A stretch of 64,000 nt of DNA, taken from contig NZ_JAEQMU010000001.1 in the NCBI RefSeq assembly GCF_017908035.1, forward strand, positions 1,612,001 to 1,676,000, in the 5' to 3' direction. The first letter of the stretch is position 1. The number at the start of each line of letters is the position of its first letter. The notes under the pieces are model-generated. The model saw only the letters and a list, made by a program, of their open reading frames with translations, was not told the origin of the DNA and made no database searches. A program made the translations under genes and the position numbers. This DNA is from Sphingobacterium tabacisoli. GTDB lineage: Bacteria > Bacteroidota > Bacteroidia > Sphingobacteriales > Sphingobacteriaceae. Shown here one piece after another: positions 46,256 to 56,141 of this stretch.

Positions 46256-46746
46256 TAATTACAATCGGTAGATAATACACTTAATGGCTTTCTTCCTTCA
46301 AGTACGTCTTTAACAATAGCCCAATCCGGACGATGGATCTGAGCTGTATTTTTTACTGTGTTTCCTTGCAAGTTATTAACAAATGTAACAATTTTATCTT
46401 GAAATGAATTCCATAGTGCATCCCCTCGCCCAAAAGGTAGATTAAACATATCCTGCACAAAGGAGACATCCCAACTGGTAAGACGATCTACTCCTCGATT
46501 ACTGACCATTGTCCGGTACTTGCATATCTATTGCCATAACTGCCCTGTTGAACTATGAGCATCGTTTAAATTTTGAATTCTCGAAACAATCGGTGAATTC
46601 AGGACTGGAACAATATGTGGAGAAGCAGAAATCGTATTGAGACGGTCGATTTCGGACGGGCTAGGAACAAATGACGCTGTGCCCATCCATTGCTGGACGA
46701 TGTTACAAGGAATGTTTGGGATCATATGATCGAAAGCAACAATCAT
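46255..46746 (-). pseudogene. ORF interrupted by one in-frame TAG
   Basis: Two frames, 46528-46746 (72 codons) and 46255-46509 (84 codons), are in the same phase and separated by a single amber codon at 46528-46530 and six codons. Together they would give about 163 residues (FDHMIPNIPCNIVQQWMG ... SWDVSFVQDMFNLPFGRGDA ... HRPDWAIVKDVLEGRKPLS). Either a nonsense mutation or a sequencing error broke a single gene. The family is not recognised; the last codons overlap the membrane-protein start. Confidence 0.55.
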
Positions 46747-46883
46747 CTCTTGTTTTGCAACAAAACATTGAATACCTTAGAAGATAGTATTACATGTAAT
46801 TAGGTAGTATTAAAAACCGTATTTAAATACCTGAATAATCGAGGTCTTGAAAAATTCATTGCTGCCTTTGAGAGTTAAAGAAA

Positions 46884-47429
46884 ATGATATACCCTGAAAA
46901 ATTGTTACCTAATGCATCTGAAACGTTTGAGGTCAACGGTCATCCCGTTATGATCCCTAAATGTAAAGTTGACTTTATGAAGTGGGCCGGCACGCCACTA
47001 AGCTATACATTTGGCGGTAAGCCGATAGTAGACCATAAAGGTATCCCCATGTTTGCTGAGATGGCTATCCTGAATAATTTTAAAGATGATGGCTGGGATG
47101 GGAGATGGGTGGAGACCTATGGCAAACCAAGGCTCGCTCCTATCTATCTGTCAGAATGGATTGATAAGGATTATAAAAGTCAGGTACACGCACCTATTGA
47201 CCATAAAATGGTGAACATGCTGCTACAGCTCGTAACCAAAGAAAACGGTAATAATTTTGGTGGATGTTGGGATGTGGTGACATGGAAGGATGATAATATA
47301 ATCTTTGCAGAATCTAAAAGGAGTAAAAAGGACGCGATACAATCTACTCAAAACAGATGGCTGGCCGCCGCTCTGGAAGTCGGATTTACGACGGACAACT
47401 TTCTGATGGTGGAATGGCAGTTGATATAA
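46884..47429 (+). CDS. VRR-NUC-like PD-(D/E)xK nuclease domain protein
   Basis: 181 residues, cytosolic. The C-terminal part shows the arrangement GGCWDVVTWKDDNIIFAESK then QSTQNRWLAAALEVG: Asp130, the E-x-K pair Glu143/Lys145 and Gln156...Trp159, as in VRR-NUC-type PD-(D/E)xK folds. The N-terminal 110 residues are unassigned (FMKWAGTPLSYTFGG, IYLSEWIDKDY). It is monocistronic with a strong terminator after it. Such stand-alone domains occur in phage, plasmid and defence contexts; activity here is inferred. Confidence 0.6.
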   Translation: MIYPEKLLPNASETFEVNGHPVMIPKCKVDFMKWAGTPLSYTFGGKPIVDHKGIPMFAEMAILNNFKDDGWDGRWVETYGKPRLAPIYLSEWIDKDYKSQVHAPIDHKMVNMLLQLVTKENGNNFGGCWDVVTWKDDNIIFAESKRSKKDAIQSTQNRWLAAALEVGFTTDNFLMVEWQLI

Positions 47430-47548
47430 ATGAGCATAGTTATATGGAATAGCAATGGAGGATTCCATTCTGAAAGTGTACAGTATCTTGTACTAAGATA
47501 TACTTTATACGGATACTAGGGCGGTATATATATGGTTCTGTCTTTTGA

Positions 47549-47588
47549 TTACAAAGGGTCTTCATATCATGATGAAGACCCTTTGTAA
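47549..47588. terminator. Bidirectional Rho-independent terminator
   Basis: A perfect 17-bp stem TTACAAAGGGTCTTCAT/ATGAAGACCCTTTGTAA with a 6-nt loop lies between the nuclease-like gene and the convergent TlpA gene. Confidence 0.9.
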
Positions 47589-47594
47589 CTAAAA

Positions 47595-48728
47595 TTAAGG
47601 TAACTGTTTCTCTAAAAACTGGAGCAATTCTTCTCCGCGCAGATTTTTCGCAACGATCTTACCCGTTGGATCCAAAAGAAAATTCTGTGGTATCGCCTGT
47701 ATACCATAAAGCTTTGTCACTTCACTATTGAATCCATTCAGATCAGATACATGGTTCCATCTTCCGACTTTATCTTCTTCGATAGCTTTGATCCATGCTG
47801 CTTTACCATTTTTACTGTCCAATGAGACGTTTAAGATCGTAAAGCCTTTATTCGAGTATTTGTCAAAGGCCTGAATGAGATAAGGACTTTCCTGCCGACA
47901 GGGGCTACACCAGGATGCCCAAAAATCAAGTAACACATATTTTCCCCGTAGACTATGCAATTGAAGTTGTTGACCATCCACTGTATGGGAAGTAAAATTA
48001 GGTGCTTCGGCTCCTATGGTGGTGTTTTTCATCAAGTCAAGCTTAGCACGCCATTTTAAGCCTTCTTCCGTATCTTTTAAGGGAGATGACAACGATGAAT
48101 ATAGGCTATTCATTTCCTGATAATCTGGGAAGGCTCCGCCCACACGTTCCAATGCATAAAAACTAACTGCGGATGTTGGATGTTGTTGTATAAAACTGCT
48201 ATAAACTCCTTTGATCAATAAAGCTATTTCTTCATTTTCCTTTTTGTAATGCATTATAAACTGCTCCGACTTACGGTTCTCATCCGTTAAGGTCGCAAAT
48301 AGTGCTTCGCGACGTTGCTCTAAAGGTCGTAAATCACCTTTCAGTATGGAATAATCTTTATTGAACGGACCAGATACAATTGTTGCCGTCCGCAAAGAAT
48401 CGGAGGGTTGAAAAGAAGTTTTTCCTTTCTCAAGATAGAAAAACACCTTGTCCGAGTTTTTCTTTAACCCTGGATTTGCCTGATGGCTTACGAAAAGGCG
48501 CGCTATGGTCTCTTTGGAAATATCAGCACGGAATTCAAACTTTCCATTAGCTGACAGTACCATAGAGTCTTGCATGGATTCATCCTTTTTTAAATAATGG
48601 AGATAAACAACATCTCCAGCATTCTGATGCCTCAACTGTCCTTTGATATGAACTTTTTGTTGCGCAGCAGCTGCCTGTATCGATCCCATAAGGACGCAAG
48701 CTAAAATTATAGTCTTCAAATGCATCAT
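47595..48728 (-). CDS. TlpA-like thioredoxin with N-terminal DUF4369
   Basis: 377 residues. The signal peptide ends near residue 22 (CVLMGSIQAAAAQ), a DUF4369-type domain follows (about 25-120), then a helical linker and a thioredoxin domain (from about 238) with WASWCSPC (Cys274 and Cys277) and AIPQNFLLDPTG. It is close in build to the protein at 5002-6123 and likewise closes a sigma/FecR/SusC/SusD locus. Its ATG overlaps the SusD stop by one base. A codon-2 Met is an equal start. Confidence 0.88.
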   Translation of the reverse strand: MMHLKTIILACVLMGSIQAAAAQQKVHIKGQLRHQNAGDVVYLHYLKKDESMQDSMVLSANGKFEFRADISKETIARLFVSHQANPGLKKNSDKVFFYLEKGKTSFQPSDSLRTATIVSGPFNKDYSILKGDLRPLEQRREALFATLTDENRKSEQFIMHYKKENEEIALLIKGVYSSFIQQHPTSAVSFYALERVGGAFPDYQEMNSLYSSLSSPLKDTEEGLKWRAKLDLMKNTTIGAEAPNFTSHTVDGQQLQLHSLRGKYVLLDFWASWCSPCRQESPYLIQAFDKYSNKGFTILNVSLDSKNGKAAWIKAIEEDKVGRWNHVSDLNGFNSEVTKLYGIQAIPQNFLLDPTGKIVAKNLRGEELLQFLEKQLP

Positions 48729-50176
48729 TATGGATTATTTATCATTCCTGGATTTTCACTCATTACTTTTTCAGGAAAACGCATCGTGAGACGTTCCGGA
48801 CGGAGTATAATCCGCTCTTTTTCTTTACCATCGGCATCATAATATATATGGGTATATTCCTTACCGGCAAATATCGGATCTACGGATAATCTACGCATAT
48901 CAAACCAACGCTGACCCTGTAAGGCAAATTCACGAAGACGCTCTTCGATCACGAACTTCACTAGAAGATTTTTATCGGTTATAGTTATCTTGGCCTCCTC
49001 TATAGGCATCCGCTTGACACGCAATGCTTCTAAATCTTTAATCGCTTCGGCTGTGTTTGCTAATCGTGCATTTGCTTCTGCTCGTATCAGGTACATTTCG
49101 GCCAAACGCAAACCGAACTGTGCCTGTGTACCACTATTGCGACGTCTCAGTCCCGGTACAGCAAATTTTCCCCCTCCGCTGGGCTCTGGCGTAAAAAATT
49201 TGAGGCGTTGGTCATTAGCCGAAAATAAAGCGAATGCCTCCGGTGACAATAAAATATCGGACAGCTCGGAATTCCAGCCATTCAGACCATGCTGCTTTGG
49301 AAAAAGATTTTCGATATTATTCCATGCCGGTGGATAGAGACTCTGGTAGCTAGTTAGTGCCCAATTGGGATCATACCCCCAGGTACCTCCTATTGCCATG
49401 GTCGTATTCAGATCGTAGAGTTGCGTTACAAATGTGGTAGGCAAATTGCTGAATGCTTGATTCATCATCGCCAGAGACTCTTCGTATTTGCCCATAAACA
49501 GATAAACCTTCGCCAGCAATGCCTCTGCTGCCGCTCGGGACATCCGTGTTCTTAATGCGGGATTTTTAGGCAAATAGGGAATTGATTCGTTAAGATCCTT
49601 TACCATAAAGTCATAGATCTGAGCTACCGTAGCACGTTGAAAACTTGTCTTGGCCACATCGGCCTCCGTTAATAATGGGATAGATAAAGCGGTGGAGGCA
49701 GTAGCAGCGGAATAAGGAGCCCCATAGTAGTTGCTCAACATAAAGAAGGTCCAAGCGCGGTTTGCCTTACCCTCGGCACGCAATGCTTCTTTTTGATCAA
49801 GGCTACCATCCTGCGCATCCATGACTTCATTTATGATTTTATTATAGGTATAAAGCTGAGGCATAATAGCCAGCATTTCAAAAGCGTCTTCATCATCATT
49901 ATAGACTTTATCTTCCCACCGAAAAAGTCGTTGGGTTCTCAACTGAGCTCCGTTAAAATAGGGATCTACCACCGCAACCTCATCCCCCATGGGCACCTGT
50001 GCATTGGCCGGAGAAGCTCCCGTATTGATCAGCGTGGTGTTCTGAAATAAAAGATCATACTCCGAAACTTTACTCGCTATAAATTTGCCTTTGGGGGTAA
50101 TTTCCAAAAAGCTTTTACTACAAGAAACAAAGCAAAAAGCTAGGCTTATTGTATATATTAAATAGTTACTTTTCAT
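48728..50176 (-). CDS. SusD/RagB-family outer-membrane lipoprotein
   Basis: 482 residues from the ATG at 50176, which gives the lipoprotein signal MKSNYLIYTISLAFCFVSC; an ATG four codons upstream (50188) is less likely. SusD features are EGKANRAWTFFMLSNYYGAPY, AAAEALLAKVYLFMGKYEESLAMM and the C-terminal FVIEERLREFALQGQRWFDMRRLS followed by TMRFPEKVMSENPGM. Partner of the STN-bearing SusC gene 13 bp upstream of the longer start. Confidence 0.93.
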   Translation of the reverse strand: MKSNYLIYTISLAFCFVSCSKSFLEITPKGKFIASKVSEYDLLFQNTTLINTGASPANAQVPMGDEVAVVDPYFNGAQLRTQRLFRWEDKVYNDDEDAFEMLAIMPQLYTYNKIINEVMDAQDGSLDQKEALRAEGKANRAWTFFMLSNYYGAPYSAATASTALSIPLLTEADVAKTSFQRATVAQIYDFMVKDLNESIPYLPKNPALRTRMSRAAAEALLAKVYLFMGKYEESLAMMNQAFSNLPTTFVTQLYDLNTTMAIGGTWGYDPNWALTSYQSLYPPAWNNIENLFPKQHGLNGWNSELSDILLSPEAFALFSANDQRLKFFTPEPSGGGKFAVPGLRRRNSGTQAQFGLRLAEMYLIRAEANARLANTAEAIKDLEALRVKRMPIEEAKITITDKNLLVKFVIEERLREFALQGQRWFDMRRLSVDPIFAGKEYTHIYYDADGKEKERIILRPERLTMRFPEKVMSENPGMINNP

Positions 50177-50200
50177 TTTTAAATTCAATTAAATCATATT

Positions 50201-53200
50201 TTAAAACTCCACCTGAACACCGAAAGATACCGCGTTTTGCCCCGTGTATACATTGTTCAAAATCTCAGGATCTATACCATAGCTGTTATTTTTCCATACC
50301 ATGACATTCGAAAGCTGGGCGCGCAAAGAAATCTGTCTTGTATAGACTCTATCGGCCCATGCTGTTGGCAATGTGTAGCCTAAAGAAATATCGCGTATCT
50401 TGAGGTAAGAAGCGCTGATCACGTTGAGATCTCCTTGGCTATAGTAATTGGTATTGCGCAGATTGGTCCGCCCTGAAGAAATATCTACGTAAGCAGGTAT
50501 CTGTGTGTACTGCTCATCCCCTGCCTGCTGCCAGCGCTGCATAAACTCGCTGCTCACATTTTCGGTGATCCGACCGCCAGTCCAGAGCGTATTCAGATTT
50601 GGCCTTCTCATGAAATGCCCCAGATTAAAAATTGCATTGACATTTAAAGACAGGTTTTTATACGCAAACCTATTGGAAAGTCCGCCGTTCCAACGGGGTT
50701 GCACGGTACCCATAAATCGAATGTCTTCGGCCAACGTTTTATTAGGTTCTTTCGTTAGTGTACCATCCGCTAAATGTACCTGTGGATCGCCAAGGGCATC
50801 CAAGCCTGCATAGGCATAGGCAAAGAGGGCGTACGCATCGTATCCAGCGACAAATTGCTCTCCGACCATGCCGGCTCCCGTAGAAATTGGCGTAGCGCGG
50901 TTTAATTTGGTGATTTTATTTTTATTATAGGCCAGATTTAATGTGGTACCCCAAGTAAATACGCGGGTACTTATATTTCTACTGTTCAAGCTCAACTCTA
51001 AACCTGTATTTTTCATGTCGCCCAGATTGCCGGTAATGTTGCTATAGCCGGTAAAGGAGTTGGTCGGCATGTAGCCAATCAGATTTTCTGTTTTCTTACT
51101 GTAGTAATCAAAGGAACCATTCAGTCGATTGTTGAACAAAGCAAAATCAACTCCTGCATTGATATTGAAGGTGGATTCCCAAGTTAAGGATCTATTGGCT
51201 GGCGTGACAATATTGACGCCGACACCGCCTGGAAAAACTGAATTTGTGGTGGTACCAATAATATCCTGCGATGCGGCCGTACCGATATTCGGCGAATTAC
51301 CAGTCACCCCCACAGTCGAACGGAGGCTCAGATCGTTGATCCATGAACTATTGAAAAATGCCTCACGACTCACTTTCCATGCAGCACCTACGCTCCATAC
51401 AGGTCTATTCTGGGCCGATTTTTCTTTACCATATAAGGACGACTCATCGATACGCCAGCTTGCATTGATCGTATATTTTTTGTCGTAGGTGTAGCCTGCA
51501 TTCGCATAGTAAGAAACGAAGCGGTTTTCGTCTTCGCTATATCCTGCCACCGTCGATGGAAAAAGGACACTCCTATTCGTTCCTGAATTGCCGATCACTG
51601 GGCTCGTAATTCCATTTGCCAGTGTATTCAGATCTACAGGAATATTGGTGAGCAAATCCGGCTTATATCCCCATACGGTATTGTAATTGCCCTTTGTCAA
51701 AAAGGCCTGTGCCTCTTGCCCGAATAAGGCTGTGACGGCATGCTTGTCGTACGTATTGTCAAATACCAATTGATTTCTGACTGTCCAGTTTTTAGACTGT
51801 TGGTCAGCGGTATAGAACCGTGCGTCTGTCTTAGGCAGATAAGCGGTTCCGGAGGTAGTCGTAAATTGAGCACGTTGAAGACGCACAGCATAGCTTTCTT
51901 GCTGGCTTAAAGTTTCTGTCTTACTAGATCCTCTGGTCAAACCATAGGTACCTTCGAATCTTAACCCTTTATAAATATCAAGACGCAGTCCTGCTGTGAT
52001 ACGTGCACGTAGCTGATTGATATTAGTGCTCCCATAGTTCATTTCATCCAAGGGATTGTAGGCCAACGGTATTTTACTACGATTTTCATAAACCGTGCGG
52101 ATAGAATCTGCCCAGTTCAGGTAGCCCATATCCAAACTATTACCTTCCAGATCTTTATATCTGATGTAAGGAAGCAAAGAATTTGTCGGTGCCACGGTTG
52201 GTACTGATTTACGATCGATATTGGAAAGATCTGTAATCAGGTATGCCGATAACCGATTATTAATCTTTAGGTCCTGACGCAGATTCACTTTATACGTTTT
52301 ATCCTTGTTACCAGGGCTGTGGTTTTTATCGTCTGTATAGGCTGCAGACCCGTAAAAACCATAGCGGTCTCCTCCACCGGAAACAGATAGCGTATGGTTC
52401 ATCAAAAAGGCATTGCGGTACCATGTGTCTGCCAGGTGGCCAAGATTATCAATACGACCTAAACTGTCTAATTGGCGATCGCGTGTTGCGGCATCCATAT
52501 TGCCCAAATAAGCTTGATATAAAGGTCGCTCATGTGGAGCTACAAAAATACCCGTAAAATTGCTGGATGTAGGGGTGTTGATCGCTCCCCAAGTGACATT
52601 AACAGGATCAAAAATTGCTTGCGCAGCATCAACGAGTTGTCTACTGTTTAATTTGGGAAGATAATTGAGATCTGGCTTCCCTTCCATCTTCATAAATCCA
52701 CTATAGGAGATTTTTAATCGATCTGACTTAGTACCTTTTTTTGTCGTGATCACGATGACTCCGTTGGATGCTCGTGCGCCCCAGATGGATGCGGCTGTAG
52801 CGTCTTTTAGGACAGAAACATCTGCCACATCATTCGGGTTTATTAAGGCGACTTCATTCATCGATACAATGATCCCATCCACAACCAGCAAAGGTGTACG
52901 ATTAGCATTGATCGATGTCACGCCTCGTATGGAAAACTCCTCACCTCTACCAGAGGAGTTTACAGTAAGTCCGGGCACCAGTCCATCCAATCGATCAAGG
53001 ATATTCATTGATGTGGTACGATCCTGAACAACAGCCATATCCGGCTTACCAAATGATCCGGCACTACGCTCTTTACTAATCTGCTGATAACCGGTAGAGT
53101 ATGTAACCGCTACCTCATCTAGGACTTGGCTCTTTACATTCAAATAGATGTCCCCCATTTCTTCAAGTGCAGGAAATGATGTACTTTCAAGGCCAACATA

Positions 53201-53743
53201 ACTAACTACAATAGATGCATGGCGTGGTACACGTTTCAATCGAAAGTGCCCCTCTGTATCTGTCGTAGCTTGAATTGCAGTTCCTTCGACCGTTATGGAA
53301 GCTCCACTGAGTACTCTATCACTGGAAAGAACCCGGCCACGGATATCGATATAATCCTGAATGTTTGTACTTTGATGGCTATTAGAACTACTTTTGAGAG
53401 TTACAATATTCCCATTAATGGAATAATCAAGATTCAGTTGAGTGGCTAAGACTGCTAAAGCCTCCCGCACGCTCGTGTTATTAAATTCGACCGCAATGTT
53501 TTTCCTTAGGGGAATTTTCTGTCCGTCAAAAATAAAATCATAGCCACTTTGCTTTCGAATTTCCATCAAAATTGATTCGACAGCAGCCTCCTTTTTTACA
53601 AGATTAATGGTCTGACCATAGGCGGCCGTTTGCAAAGCCATAGCAATGGAAAATGCTCCGATTAAAAGCGGCTTTTTGAGCCCAATAGCTGGCCTATACT
53701 TATACCTACTGGCAAAGGGATTCGGCATTTTTTGTTTTCGCAT
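50201..53743 (-). CDS. SusC/RagA TonB-dependent receptor with STN domain
   Basis: 1180 residues. The signal segment (KPLLIGAFSIAMALQTAAYGQ) is followed by an STN domain (about 48-120, VESILMEIRKQSGYDFIFDG, NTSVREALAVLATQLNLDYSI), a carboxypeptidase-regulatory-like domain (about 130-210), the plug with TPLLVVDGIIV and KDATAASIWGARASNGVIVITTKKGT, and the barrel. The STN domain and the upstream FecR and ECF genes make this a complete trans-envelope signalling receptor. Substrate unknown. Confidence 0.95.
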   Translation of the reverse strand: MRKQKMPNPFASRYKYRPAIGLKKPLLIGAFSIAMALQTAAYGQTINLVKKEAAVESILMEIRKQSGYDFIFDGQKIPLRKNIAVEFNNTSVREALAVLATQLNLDYSINGNIVTLKSSSNSHQSTNIQDYIDIRGRVLSSDRVLSGASITVEGTAIQATTDTEGHFRLKRVPRHASIVVSYVGLESTSFPALEEMGDIYLNVKSQVLDEVAVTYSTGYQQISKERSAGSFGKPDMAVVQDRTTSMNILDRLDGLVPGLTVNSSGRGEEFSIRGVTSINANRTPLLVVDGIIVSMNEVALINPNDVADVSVLKDATAASIWGARASNGVIVITTKKGTKSDRLKISYSGFMKMEGKPDLNYLPKLNSRQLVDAAQAIFDPVNVTWGAINTPTSSNFTGIFVAPHERPLYQAYLGNMDAATRDRQLDSLGRIDNLGHLADTWYRNAFLMNHTLSVSGGGDRYGFYGSAAYTDDKNHSPGNKDKTYKVNLRQDLKINNRLSAYLITDLSNIDRKSVPTVAPTNSLLPYIRYKDLEGNSLDMGYLNWADSIRTVYENRSKIPLAYNPLDEMNYGSTNINQLRARITAGLRLDIYKGLRFEGTYGLTRGSSKTETLSQQESYAVRLQRAQFTTTSGTAYLPKTDARFYTADQQSKNWTVRNQLVFDNTYDKHAVTALFGQEAQAFLTKGNYNTVWGYKPDLLTNIPVDLNTLANGITSPVIGNSGTNRSVLFPSTVAGYSEDENRFVSYYANAGYTYDKKYTINASWRIDESSLYGKEKSAQNRPVWSVGAAWKVSREAFFNSSWINDLSLRSTVGVTGNSPNIGTAASQDIIGTTTNSVFPGGVGVNIVTPANRSLTWESTFNINAGVDFALFNNRLNGSFDYYSKKTENLIGYMPTNSFTGYSNITGNLGDMKNTGLELSLNSRNISTRVFTWGTTLNLAYNKNKITKLNRATPISTGAGMVGEQFVAGYDAYALFAYAYAGLDALGDPQVHLADGTLTKEPNKTLAEDIRFMGTVQPRWNGGLSNRFAYKNLSLNVNAIFNLGHFMRRPNLNTLWTGGRITENVSSEFMQRWQQAGDEQYTQIPAYVDISSGRTNLRNTNYYSQGDLNVISASYLKIRDISLGYTLPTAWADRVYTRQISLRAQLSNVMVWKNNSYGIDPEILNNVYTGQNAVSFGVQVEF

Positions 53744-53812
53744 GTTGTTAGGTTAAAATGTATTTTGACTAAAAAGTCGTGATTAGTGTTGTATCAACGA
53801 GTTGTTATGGGT

Positions 53813-54994
53813 TTATTTTGATTTATACGGTCTTACGATTAAGGTGCGATCTTTTAACTCAAAACGTACCAAGTCAAGACTTTCTATCGCACGAAGTACC
53901 GCCGAGAGAGGTTGCTTTTTAGACACCCAGCCGCCAGTCAGCATCGCTTTGTCAATGTCACCTTCATAAACAATACTGACATCATACCAACGGGCAATTT
54001 TTTGTATGGCATCATCAATTTTGACATTATTGAGTGCAAAATCTCCCTGCTGCCAATCAACTGTATTTTTCGGATCTGTCTTGGCAACCACCGTACCAGA
54101 ACGGTTGGTGACGGCCTGTTCTCCCGCATTTAGAATATGTTCTGCGGTCTGGTTTTTGACCGACACACGTCCCTCCAATACGGTCGTGGCTCCAGCATCG
54201 TCATTCGGATAGTCACTGACATTAAAATGGGTACCCAGCACACGTATCATCTGCCTACTTGTATGAACTATAAACGGATGTTTTGAATCTTTTGCAACTT
54301 CAAAATAGGCCTCTCCCTGTAGCTGTACCTGTCGAGTCCCTCCTTGTTCCAAAGCTGCTGTAAACTGGAGCGTCGATGCCGCGTTTAACCACACTTTAGT
54401 TCCATCAGCTAGCTTAATGGTATAAGACTGGCCATTTTTAGTTTTGATGGTATTTACCCCCGATTTTGGAATTTCGCTTTCTAAATAATTAAATGTAAGC
54501 TGTCCGTGTTCATCATTAAATATTTTGATACCACCATCATTGTCGATCTCGCCACTGGTCAAATTAGACAATGTAATTTCCCGACCATCTTCTAGAATAA
54601 GTGTTGCAGATTCATTTCCCGGAGCAATATCCTGCTTCATCTCATCAGCACGATCTTTTGGTCCGACCTGTTGATATTGATAAATACCAAAGAAAAGGAA
54701 TAAGAGTGCGACTGCTGCTGCCCAATAAAATTTAAAGACTGGGCGCTTAACATTTTGTCCGAAGGCCAACTGCTCTTTAATAGAAGTATATACCCTTGTT
54801 TGCCTGTCCTCATCCGAAAAACTCACATCCGTGTCTTCCGTCATCAGCTTTTCCATCAATTTTTTCACATGCTGTGCGCAAGGTTCTTCGAGGATCATCT
54901 CATAGTAGGAATACCTTTCCTCAATAGATGCTGTATTGGTATAAATCTTATAGAACAGTTTTTCCACTGTCTGTATTTTATCATTCTCCATCAA
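53813..54994 (-). CDS. FecR-family anti-sigma factor
   Basis: 393 residues; an alternative start is the second Met. The cytosolic N-terminus (1-85) is followed by one helix (about 88-105, FYWAAAVALLFLFFGIYQY), the FecR domain (DGTKVWLNAASTLQFTAAL, GEAYFEVAKDSKHPFIV, RVLGTHFNVSDY) and a DUF4974-like end (NVKIDDAIQKIARWYDVSIVY). It sits between the ECF sigma gene (115 bp) and the SusC gene (69 bp). Confidence 0.94.
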   Translation of the reverse strand: MMENDKIQTVEKLFYKIYTNTASIEERYSYYEMILEEPCAQHVKKLMEKLMTEDTDVSFSDEDRQTRVYTSIKEQLAFGQNVKRPVFKFYWAAAVALLFLFFGIYQYQQVGPKDRADEMKQDIAPGNESATLILEDGREITLSNLTSGEIDNDGGIKIFNDEHGQLTFNYLESEIPKSGVNTIKTKNGQSYTIKLADGTKVWLNAASTLQFTAALEQGGTRQVQLQGEAYFEVAKDSKHPFIVHTSRQMIRVLGTHFNVSDYPNDDAGATTVLEGRVSVKNQTAEHILNAGEQAVTNRSGTVVAKTDPKNTVDWQQGDFALNNVKIDDAIQKIARWYDVSIVYEGDIDKAMLTGGWVSKKQPLSAVLRAIESLDLVRFELKDRTLIVRPYKSK

Positions 54995-55109
54995 GATCGC
55001 GTTAGTCTAAAGTAATATGGATCAATAGTACGTACTATTGCCTTCTATTAATAGAAACGATTAGCTTGAAAGGAACTACTATAGGATGTTGGCTTTTTTT
55101 TAAGAATAA

Positions 55110-55709
55110 TTAAGATTGTGTCAGAAGATAAAATATGGCAAAGGAAAAAAAGTCCATATGTTTTTCCAGGTAATGACGAATTTGTTTTAGCGCACTCACC
55201 AGTTGATTGGCCACAGTGCTTTTAGCAATATTTAATTTCTCAGCAATCTCATCATGGCTCAGGCCTTCATTTCTACTGAGTTCGTAAATAACTTTCTTTT
55301 GAGGAGATAGGGTATTTAGGGCTTGGCCAAGCAATATCAGTGTTTCTTTGTAAAGAACACGTTCTTCACTCCATGAACCCATCGTTGCTTGTTGGGAAAT
55401 CACAAAGTCAAGTATTGGTTTTCTTGTCGTAAGTCTTTTCTGGTAATCAAGCACCTTATTGGAAGCCATCCGAAAGAGATATGCTTTGGGGTTTTCTATA
55501 TCTTTCAGATAATCTCTCTTCTGCCATAGGTCGATAAAAATATCTTGCACGAGGTCATCAGTAATATCCGGAAAACCAAGTATTCTATCCACAAAAGTAA
55601 ATATCTTAGGGCTATAGTGCGTATAAATAACTGAAAAAGCCTTTTCACTACCCAACGATAGTTCTTTAAAAATCATCAGCTCTTCCCTATTTTTTGCCTC
55701 AATGTTCAT
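55110..55709 (-). CDS. FecI-type ECF RNA polymerase sigma factor
   Basis: 199 residues. Region 2 is FSVIYTHYSPKIFTFVDRIL...TDDLVQDIFIDLWQKRDYL; region 4 is LSPQKKVIYELSRNEGLSHDEIAEKLNIAKSTVANQLVSALKQIRHYL. As in the other two ECF genes here, a hydrophobic tail ends the protein (DFFSFAIFYLLTQS). It heads the third sigma/FecR/SusC/SusD/TlpA locus. A TAGTTTTG box (minus strand, 55752-55745) about 36 bp upstream resembles the Bacteroidota -7 element, though the -33 partner is imperfect. Confidence 0.94.
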   Translation of the reverse strand: MNIEAKNREELMIFKELSLGSEKAFSVIYTHYSPKIFTFVDRILGFPDITDDLVQDIFIDLWQKRDYLKDIENPKAYLFRMASNKVLDYQKRLTTRKPILDFVISQQATMGSWSEERVLYKETLILLGQALNTLSPQKKVIYELSRNEGLSHDEIAEKLNIAKSTVANQLVSALKQIRHYLEKHMDFFSFAIFYLLTQS

Positions 55710-56141
55710 TTCTATTGGCTAACGAAAATTTATACTCCAAGAACCAAAACTAGTGAATTATAAACAGATTGCATAATCTACATTGATCTATGAATAAACG
55801 ACTCGTAGTTGATTTTGCCAAATTTCCATAAAAACTAGATACGTTAACATGGAAGCGAAACTAATCGACATATCTTTCTAATCATTACACAATAAAAACA
55901 TAATTATCTGGTTCAGTTAATTCAAAAGATTTCACACGTCTATTCAACAGAATAAATGAATATCAAAACAACCTAGAGTAGTTTAAAAAAGATCTGCGAC
56001 GATTATCCTATGGTAGACTTAATGTAGCCTTTCCCGTTAAACAACTTCAATTCAATCATTTTTAAGCAAAATGGTGGTGCTTAACGTAAAAATATTTAGA
56101 AAGATTATATTATTGAAAAAATAAAATTTGACTAGCATGCT
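55710..56141. other. AT-rich region between poxB and the sigma gene
   Basis: 432 bp on the 3' side of poxB and the 5' side of the ECF gene. Apart from a possible -7 box near 55745 I see no repeats, strong hairpins or coding potential. Confidence 0.5.
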
